Shown: one piece after another, positions 57,184-64,000 of the stretch | Position numbering within the stretch: the first letter of the stretch is position 1 | Layout of the letters: every line of letters begins with the position of its first letter | From: Dendrophyllia cribrosa | Lineage: Eukaryota > Cnidaria > Anthozoa > Scleractinia > Dendrophylliidae | DNA: 64,000 nucleotides | Direction of reading: 5' to 3' | Assembly: GCA_024195265.1 (NCBI GenBank) | Contig: JAJLRJ010000004.1 | Location: forward strand, 42,550,488-42,614,487 | The notes under the pieces: generated by a model | The model's database searches: none | What the model was told of the DNA's origin: nothing | Seen by the model: the letters and a program-made list of their open reading frames with translations, nothing else | Made by a program: the position numbers and the translations under genes

Positions 57184-58611
57184 ATGGCTCAAAGTAAAAA
57201 CTTTTTCGACGATGTTCGCAAGGAATTAGAATGTTCTGTTTGTCAGGAACAGTTCAGCGAAGTCAATGAACCGAAAATACTAAAATGCCTCCACACTTTC
57301 TGCAAGACCTGTCTCGAGGCTTGGTTGCGACAGCAGCGCAAAGGAGAATTAAGTTGTCCGACATGCCGTCAAATCACCGAGTGTCCTAACAACAACATTC
57401 AATGCCTGCCATCCAACTTGTTTTACAAGCAGATGGTGGAAATTGTAGAGGCTTACGACGGGCAAGGGCAAGAAGATTCACCGCATTGTGGAAGCTGCGA
57501 TGAAAAGAAAACACTGAAGTTTTATTGTTCTGATTGTAACAGCTTCTTATGTGAAGACTGTGCTGGGGCCCACAAAAAGATGAAAGTTCTCAGTAGCCAC
57601 CTTGTCAAAGAAATTGGAAACTTTTTGTCAAGCGACATGCAAGATTACGCTCGCAAGACAAACATTTGCAAGAAGCACAAAGATGAATTGAGGTTTTACT
57701 GCCACAAATGCAACATTTGCATTTGTCGTGACTGTGCCATGTTGGAACATCGAGACCATGATTTCATCTCCTTCGACCAAGCACTTGATGACAAGAAATC
57801 AGAAATTGGAAAGAAAATGCAAGAGGTTGAAGAAAACTGCTCTCGTTTAAGAAATCGCAAAGAATCTCTAGAGAAGCAAAGGGAAAGAATGAACAACAGC
57901 ATCGATCAAGCGGCGAATGAAGTCCACCGAGGCGCTGAGCTCTGCATAAAATTAATTCGACAACGTGAAGCCACCATGACGGAAGAGTTACTCAAGCAGA
58001 AAGCAAGTTTGCAAGATTCATTTTCAGCTCAAATGACTGCCTTAGATAAGAAACTGGTGGAAATAGTCAGCAGCTTGGAATTTGGCAAAAATGTCATCGA
58101 ACGAAATAATTTACCGGAGATTATAAACGTCGAAGAAATACTGGAAGAAAGATTTAAGGAACTGTCATCTTTGCCTGATGAATATCGCGTCAAACTAAAT
58201 TGCTCCGAGGTCAAACATGTACCAAGTGATATGTCGGCCTTAACTGAAAACGCACTGGGAAAGTTTGGTTACACCAACACGGAGCCTTCCTTGTCAATTG
58301 CGCAAGATAAGGGTCTGACAGAAGGTCTTCTGGGCGAAGATTCAACCTTTACGATAATTACAAAGGACTCGCAGGGACAAACAACTTACAGTCAAATTGA
58401 TAAAGTGAGTGTTGACATCCAGTCATTGCAGACCGGAAGGATCACGAAACCCAGCATAACAGATAGCAAAGATGGCCGCTATAAAGTGACGTACAAACAG
58501 GAAACAGCTGGAGAATTCAGCCTGTCCATAACAGTAGCGGGCGAAGCTATCATGGGCAGTCCGTTCAAGTTAAGAGTGGAAGAGCGTAGACCAGGTATTA
58601 AGAATAAATGA
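57184..58611 (+). CDS. TRIM protein: RING, two B-boxes, coiled coil, filamin domain (copy 2)
   Basis: Intronless, 475 residues from MAQSKNFFDDV to a TGA at 58609-58611. It has the same domain order as copy 1 with a complete C3HC4 RING (C17 to C61), B-boxes with normal spacing (CAMLEHRDHDF, no inserted Pro), coiled coil and filamin-type Ig domain; no NHL repeats. Substitutions against copy 1 are scattered and mostly conservative, and the frame is intact, so both copies appear to be under constraint. The end differs: PGIKNK then stop versus PGIKNKLN. A phase-1 CCAG|GTATTAAG site is kept before the stop. Expected cytoplasmic ubiquitin ligase; substrate unknown. Confidence 0.92.
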   Translation: MAQSKNFFDDVRKELECSVCQEQFSEVNEPKILKCLHTFCKTCLEAWLRQQRKGELSCPTCRQITECPNNNIQCLPSNLFYKQMVEIVEAYDGQGQEDSPHCGSCDEKKTLKFYCSDCNSFLCEDCAGAHKKMKVLSSHLVKEIGNFLSSDMQDYARKTNICKKHKDELRFYCHKCNICICRDCAMLEHRDHDFISFDQALDDKKSEIGKKMQEVEENCSRLRNRKESLEKQRERMNNSIDQAANEVHRGAELCIKLIRQREATMTEELLKQKASLQDSFSAQMTALDKKLVEIVSSLEFGKNVIERNNLPEIINVEEILEERFKELSSLPDEYRVKLNCSEVKHVPSDMSALTENALGKFGYTNTEPSLSIAQDKGLTEGLLGEDSTFTIITKDSQGQTTYSQIDKVSVDIQSLQTGRITKPSITDSKDGRYKVTYKQETAGEFSLSITVAGEAIMGSPFKLRVEERRPGIKNK

Positions 58612-58939
58612 AACTGAACGGTTGCCATTTTGATTGTAACATGCATGCACGTGTTCATCTCGCTTTGGGACCTTTTGAGATGCGCTTGCGCTTGAAAACA
58701 GAAAACATATCGCCGGCACTGGTATGATCCACCTTTCCAAAGGTCTTCTTTCCTTTATGTAAACAGGCTCTTAAGACTGAATATTCGCCACACGGCTTTC
58801 TTGACAAAAAAACTTAAAGACATTAAAGTTCATAATTTTTCTTTCAAGTCAAAAATGCTCTAAAGTACGTCTAGTCGGAGCATCTTGCCAGTCCCTGAAC
58901 TGAGGCTGGTTTGCGAGGTTACTTTTTGTTTAAAGACAA

Positions 58940-58971
58940 TAATAATATTGTTAATAATAATAATAATAATG

Positions 58972-59000
<29 letters not shown>
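58940..59000. repeat. (AAT)n microsatellite, LINE tail
   Basis: AAT repeats at the 3' side of the minus-strand LINE fragment. Confidence 0.85.
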
Positions 59001-59003
<3 letters not shown>

Positions 59004-59036
59004 TATATACATTCTTATATGGCGCATTTGCTAAGC

Positions 59037-59360
59037 TCAATGCGCCTTACAATAATTTTCACATACATAAAATACGAAAAAAGAAGAAAAATCCCATCTA
59101 ATCATGTACGTCAAATTACAGCCTACTAAGATAAAAAAAGCTTTCCTTAAAAGATAAGTTTTCAACTTGTTTTTAAAACAGCTAACAGTCAGCGCTTTCT
59201 TAATATCCTCTGGTAAAGAGTTCCATAGTTTCGGTGCCGCAAACGAAAAAGCTCTTCCCACCATAGTTGTCGGTTTTGGCTTTTTAAGGACAGAATAGTG
59301 AACGTGACGATAATCTTTAAGTTCGTGACGGATGATAGACTTCAGATAGGCGGCGCTCTC
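59037..59360 (-). pseudogene. 3' end of a non-LTR retrotransposon ORF2 (5'-truncated LINE)
   Basis: The minus-strand frame gives SAAYLKSIIRHELKDYRHVH, then GRAFSFAAPKLWNSLPEDIK and FKNKLKTYLLRKAFF to a stop at 59037. This is the same tail type as 5139-5329. Its position corresponds to an insertion absent from block B. Confidence 0.75.
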
Positions 59361-59499
59361 CCCAGTCTCCCCTCGTTTTATCCGCCCGTTCGCGTACTGG
59401 TTTTAAGCTGCTCCCAGGCCCCACAAGCTTAATGCCTGGAACAGGGCTAACGAATCAACAACCCGTCAACAGCGAGGGAGGTCACTAGCTCTACGGATC

Positions 59500-59790
59500 C
59501 AGGGCTGCGAATAACAGCTGGGCAGGCGCCGGTCATGTTGTCCGGCCAAACATGTTTTTGCTCGGACACGACCCGTTTTATATTTCTTGCTTTTTTTTAT
59601 TTTCAGCAGCACTCAAAGCCTTTTATTTTAAAGTTACACTTGTGAATTTTTGTTAGAGTAAAAGGGTGGTCGGATTCTCCAGGTTTTGGGGATTTTGTTT
59701 GCTTTTCGCACTTTGCAACAAATGTTACGCGGGGTATTCTCGGTGCAGCGAGATTATTCTTCGTGAGGGTGCTTTCCGATCGATCGATCG

Positions 59791-59823
<33 letters not shown>

Positions 59824-59825
59824 CC

Positions 59826-59858
<33 letters not shown>

Positions 59859-60290
59859 CCATCAATCAATCAATCAATCATCCATCAATCAATCAATCAA
59901 TCAATCAATCATCCATCAATCAATCAATCAATCAATCAAACAATCATCCATCAATCAATCAATCAATCAATCAATCACTTTACTTAAGAGTAAATGGTAT
60001 CTAGCCGAACGTAAAACCCTCTACTAATTGGGAACACTTAAAGTAAACAAAGTAACGGAAGACACGATGATTTGCGATCGTGACAGGACTTGATGACATT
60101 TAATATGGAAATTTGCGACTACCGGGAATTTCTCAACCACTAATTTGTTTAGCTTTATATTCGTTTTTTTTTTCCCTTTCGGAAACAAATGTCGTCCCTC
60201 GTGATTATCAAAAAGTTAAAAATAAAATTTCTTTGAATGAGTAAATGACCGGACAACATGTCCGTTGACCGGCCGTTACTTGTAACCCTG
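59500..60290. mobile_element. 791-bp element with CAGGG...CCCTG ends, carrying an (ATCA)n array
   Basis: CAGGGCTGCGAATAACAG at 59500 and GTTACTTGTAACCCTG ending 60290 are imperfect inverted ends, followed inward by a better-matched pair around GGTCATGTTGTCCGG / CCGGACAACATG. CAGGG ends suggest a hAT-like MITE. The flanks CGGATC and CGGAAC suggest a 6-bp duplication; block B reads TGGATCTG at the empty site. Confidence 0.7.
59779..59977. repeat. (ATCA)n minisatellite with periodic ATCC interruptions
   Basis: CAATCAAT units with CATC interruptions at irregular spacing, about 200 bp. Confidence 0.95.
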
Positions 60291-60989
60291 CGGAACTGCG
60301 GATTTTGTTAATAATTTAGCCCGGATTTCGGATTCAGAGAAATATTTTAAACGGATATTTTTTTCCTAAAAAGTAATCACACAAAAGGCATTTGCAAGGA
60401 TTCAAGTCAGAACATTTTTATTACATCCATAGTTATTCAGATTTTGGCAAAAAACGGATTACGCTATCAAAATGTAACGGAGCGCCGGATTTACACACTC
60501 CTATTCACCCTCCTCCTAATAACCGCAAACATGTCGGAAATTATGTCTCCGTGAGATGCAACTTTCTATTCGACAACTACATTTCACACGTCGTCTAATT
60601 TTTTTCCTACGGATCGTACTTTCATTTTTTGGGATCGTATCAGGTCGACAGCATTGTCAAAAATCCAACTTAAAAGCAAAATTTTTGGACGCCACTTTGA
60701 ACAAACCGAAAAATTCATAATCCTCGCGGACTCACGCGCGTGTCACACACGATGGCGCAATTTGTGCTAAAAATAGCACAAATGGTACTTCACGTGGGAA
60801 CAGGCAGCTCTAAAGAAATGACAAAGAGTTGCGGTCTCCCATTATGTTTCTTTATAATTTACGAAAATCGAAAGCCGTTAAAATTTTGTTGGGGGATTTT
60901 TTTTGGTTTTCGTTTGCAATTTCTAGAAATGTTTTGGTAGGGATCTTAGTGAAGCCGCAAGCAGACACAGGGTGAAATGACTCATACAT
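60291..60989. other. Block C unique/shared spacer: no gene
   Basis: Matches block B except for about 190 bp (60335-60530) missing there. No exon. Confidence 0.5.
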
Positions 60990-61979
60990 CAGTATGGTTT
61001 TAGGCGTGGTCGTAGTGCAATACAAGCGGTGGGCCATTTGAATAATTCTGTGCTTGATGCCATGGACGGAGGTAAAGTTACTGGTATGCTATTTCTCGAT
61101 ATATCCAAGGCGTTCGACTCTATAAACCATAGGATACTCCTGGGAAAGCTAGAATACATAGGATTATCAGCGAGAAGTCTGAGATGGTTTAATCATATCT
61201 CTCAGACAGACGGCAATGCATGTAAATAAATGGTGAAATGTCAGAGACTCACCCAGTCGACCTGGGTGTACCACAAGAGAGTATCCTAGGTCCACTTCTA
61301 TTCAATGTGTACATTAACAGCTTGTCTACTTTTGTAACGAGGAGTGAAACGAAGAGTGAATTGATATTGTATGCAGATGATGCAGTTCTTGTGGTTGCTG
61401 CATCGACACCCCAAGAACTTAACGTTGCCCTTCGATATGATATAATCTCCAACTGGTATATCAACAACAAATTAACACTTAATGCAAAGAAGACTAAATT
61501 GATGCTGTCAGGAAGCAAAACAATGTTGTCGCAACTTAATAACTTTCAGTTTTTTTATTGATGAAGGGCAAATAAATATCGTGTTCCATCTATTAAGTAG
61601 TACTGGATGAGAAATGGAATTGGAAGATGCATATCATTAGCCTCTTACAAAAACTAGGGCATCGCCTTTCAGTGTTTAATCGAATTTATCATATGCTCGA
61701 TAAGAGAAGTCTCATGACATACTTTAATGGTCTTGTCCTACCACACCTGGATTATGCAGATGTTGTCTGGGGAGATCAGCCAGGTCTTTCAACACAGATG
61801 AAACAATTGCAGTCTTTCAAAAGAAGATTGTAAAAGCAAAAGTGACATCAGCTGAGGCCCTGAAGTTGTTGCGGTGGGCCCCATTGCACGCGAGGCGTTT
61901 CGGTCATCGATGCTGTTTTGTGCAAGATGTATGTATTTTTGACCTTCATTTAAAGGACCCTCCTGAAAACTACCTTTAG
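60990..61979 (+). pseudogene. Non-LTR retrotransposon reverse transcriptase fragment
   Basis: Begins QYGFRRGRSAIQAVGHLNNS, then the DISKAFDSINH motif, LGVPQESILGPLLFN and the catalytic YADD box (about 61370-61381), followed by thumb-like sequence (LTLNAKKTKLM) and a C-terminal VTSAEALKLLRWAPLHARRF. Frame shifts and stops (about 61210, 61560, 61830) make it non-functional. The domain order fits Jockey/CR1-type LINEs. Block B lacks this insertion. Confidence 0.9.
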
Positions 61980-62195
61980 GTGATTGGAGGCCTCCTCTTA
62001 AAATATTATTTTTATTATTTTTATTCAAGACTCGACCACAGTTTGTTAACCTAATTTTTTTTCAGTAAAATAATAGTGCAGTGATAAGAAGAGCCATTGA
62101 ATAACAGCAATTTATTTATATATTTGCAACTTGATCATTTTTTCAACGTCTGCTAAGAGGCTGAACGGTTGTTCTTTTTTGTCGTTATTACCCAG

Positions 62196-62684
62196 AATTT
62201 AAAGCTGCCTTTACAAATCTCGGTGCAAGTGGGAGACTGGGTCCAACAGCACTTGGCAGTCACTACAATGGTCAGGATCATGACGGTCAAGTTACAGTGG
62301 TCAGCGGTATTCAAAGATGGACTGTGCCGTACACAGGTGACTACAAAATAGAAGCAATAGGAGCCGCAGGGGGGTACGATACATGGACGAACAGTCGTCA
62401 GTACCGAGGAAGAGGGGCTAGAATGATAGGAACTTTTCACTTATCCAAAGGCGAAACAATTCAGATTCTTGTTGGTCAGGAAGGTGGGATTAATGAAGTT
62501 TATTTAAGCTCTGGAGGCGGTGGAGGTACGTTTGTAGTGAGAGGAAACGACACGCCTTTGATAATAGCTGGAGGAGGAGGAGGCATAAGGGCTGCTAAGT
62601 CAAGACACACAGAATGTGATGCCTCCACGGGTACACTAGAGGAAGCTAAACACGGTGCACAAACCGCTAAAGGCAGCTATTCAG
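62196..62684 (+). CDS. Glycine-rich module C, exon 1 of 2
   Basis: The acceptor TTATTACCCAG ends at 62195 and the donor GTGAGA starts at 62685; 489 nt, phase 1 at both ends, open throughout. It encodes [36 protein letters not shown] and [11 protein letters not shown] as in copies A and B. It is one codon longer than B. No upstream collagen or Ig exons; the TRIM gene at 57184 lies upstream on the same strand. Confidence 0.7.
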
Positions 62685-63213
62685 GTGAGAGTCAAATGCA
62701 GGCTGACTTAATTCTCTTGTCTCTTCAACTGACTTCAGCTCTTCAGCTCTATCAGAAGTTAAAAGGTTAAAAAGGTTTTTGGTTCTTAATAGGAGACGGT
62801 TTGTGAAGGAACCCTTGTAAACAGCATTCCTTTCTCTGAATACGAATGGGGCATGAACTCGATCTTTTTAAATGTGTAAACTGTAGTGTTTTTATTTGGC
62901 TTTTATATGGATAATCAAAGTCAAGCTATTTAATGAAAACTAAGGGTTAAAATTTGAATGACCGAACAGGGTAAAATAGTCTATCCCTTAATTGGATCAG
63001 TAAAATAAAGACTGGTCTTCTTGCCATGGGATTTGAAACCATCAGCAGTACATTAAGTTAATTGAGCATCTAGCTATTTCCTCCATTTTTTAAGGTTAAT
63101 ATATGTGTTATCTATGGAGTAAGTATGCATTTCATAACAACAAATAATCTGACAATTATTCAAATATAGGAAAATAAGTCATATATTATATACTTTTTAC
63201 TTATTTTTGATAG
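62685..63213. other. Module C intron: empty site for the two TTAA elements
   Basis: At about 62785 the sequence runs TTCTTAATAGG uninterrupted, whereas block B carries 1.28 kb of transposon there. About 95 bp near 63115-63205 are absent from block B. Confidence 0.85.
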
Positions 63214-63554
63214 GTGGTGGCGGTGGTGGCTTTTACTCCAATGGAATAAGTGGAACGAATTTCGGTGGTACGATTAGTCAAGGTGGAGAAGGAGGCAAAG
63301 GATTCCTTCAGGGAGGTGTGGGCGGAAGAGCCTTGTCTAACAATGTTGACGAAGGGTTTGGAGGTGGCGGTGGTGCTCATGGAGCTGGTGGAGCTGGTGG
63401 AGGAGGCGGAGGCTACTCTGGAGGAAGTAGCGGAAAGTATCATATTGACTCCGATGGGGGAGGAGGAGGATCTTACAATACTGGAAACAATCAGCAGAAT
63501 GAATGCTGTTACAATAAAGATGCACATGGTCAGGTCACCATAACATTAATCTAG
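63214..63554 (+). CDS. Glycine-rich module C, exon 2 of 2 (terminal)
   Basis: The acceptor ATTTTTGATAG ends at 63213. Its phase fits the donor at 62684, and the frame runs to TAG at 63552-63554. The same length as B exon 2 (341 nt), it reads FYSNGISGTNFGGT at the start and HGQVTITLI at the end. Intact frame and splice sites argue against simple decay. Confidence 0.75.
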
Positions 63555-64000
63555 ATTACACACAACATAACACTAAAAACAGTAACGATTTAGAGACAAC
63601 CTCCTCGCTCAGAATCTGTTCAGTGTTCAAAATGAATGCAAGAGAGGAGTATTGCCCATAGCAGATCAACTAAACTTGAACTTTCCAAATTTGTTGGAGA
63701 TATAATTATATTCATAATAGCCGGCGGTATCCTCGGAGAATTTTAAAGAGACATTTTAAGGTCACGTGACCTGCTGTTTACCGAGGTCCTGTCTCGCCAT
63801 CATTTTGAATACTGAAAATGTCCTGGGGACAAGGCAGGTTAAGAGCCTCTCAAGAATGAACGTTTTTTTATATAAAAAAAATGCTTGTCTACAGATTGAA
63901 TATGAACAATGGTTTACTTCTGTGTAATTGTTTGCAGTTGCTCAAGACAGAAGTTTTTAGCATTTTTATTATAATCTTTTGTTCAAAACTATTTTATTGT

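Larger units (their letters stand above)
57080..64000 (+). repeat. Segmental duplication, block C (continues past the window)
   Basis: Same order and strand as 25985-31600. It runs to the window edge with high similarity, so the true right boundary is not seen. Confidence 0.9.

Noticed and set aside
59666..60004. ORF made of SINQ repeats
   Set aside because: Translation of the (ATCA)n minisatellite.
61029..61833. Separate small genes suggested by three ORFs
   Set aside because: They are consecutive pieces of one broken reverse transcriptase frame.

Overview
This window is metazoan nuclear DNA, most plausibly from a cnidarian (anthozoan, probably a stony coral). It is AT-rich and intron-rich. 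Splice sites are canonical GT-AG, there are no operons or Shine-Dalgarno sites, and it is packed with short DNA transposons. The host genes are of kinds expanded in corals: RING/B-box TRIM proteins, TPR-CHAT proteins, collagen/Ig mosaics and ALK-like glycine-rich domains. The species assignment is inference; I could not run a search.

Layout. (i) 1-19.6 kb, minus strand: one gene with six recognisable exons, all joined in phase 1. It encodes a type II membrane protein: cytoplasmic tail, transmembrane helix, coiled coil, about 24 Gly-X-Y triplets, two I-set Ig domains and a two-exon glycine-rich module. The 3' end is cut by the window edge. Its introns hold a decayed Tc1 element (5.7-7.2 kb), several MITEs and a candidate 7.15-kb element (9.5-16.65 kb) with TTTGAC-rich subterminal satellites. 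(ii) 20.7-25.9 kb: a 5.1-kb TTAA-flanked element with long inverted arms, holding nested MITEs, a 5S-like sequence and a Harbinger-nuclease remnant. (iii) 26-31.6 kb, plus strand: an intronless TRIM gene followed by two glycine-rich exons. (iv) 31.6-43 kb: repeats, a TTAA-flanked piggyBac-like MITE, and two exons of an unrecognised acidic protein with a 22-Glu tract. (v) 43-51 kb, minus strand: a six-exon TPR-CHAT gene (caspase-like fold, His/Cys dyad present) with three apparent single-base frameshifts. (vi) 51-57 kb: repeats, including two inverted 5S-like sequences around an LTR-like unit, and an element built of ACACCGCA units. (vii) 57-64 kb, plus strand: a second copy of block iii (TRIM plus glycine-rich exons), interrupted by LINE fragments and a MITE.

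Two themes stand out. First, the glycine-rich module occurs three times plus a remnant: once at the end of the membrane mosaic gene, and twice directly downstream of a TRIM gene with no collagen/Ig exons before it. Both TRIM genes carry a phase-1 GT donor-like site just before their stop codon, so a TRIM-to-glycine-rich splice fusion is formally possible. Second, at least six insertions sit between TTAA duplications, and the duplicated blocks supply an empty site for two of them. Ubiquitin-ligase-like and caspase-like genes side by side fit an innate-immunity or cell-death neighbourhood; that is inference from families only.
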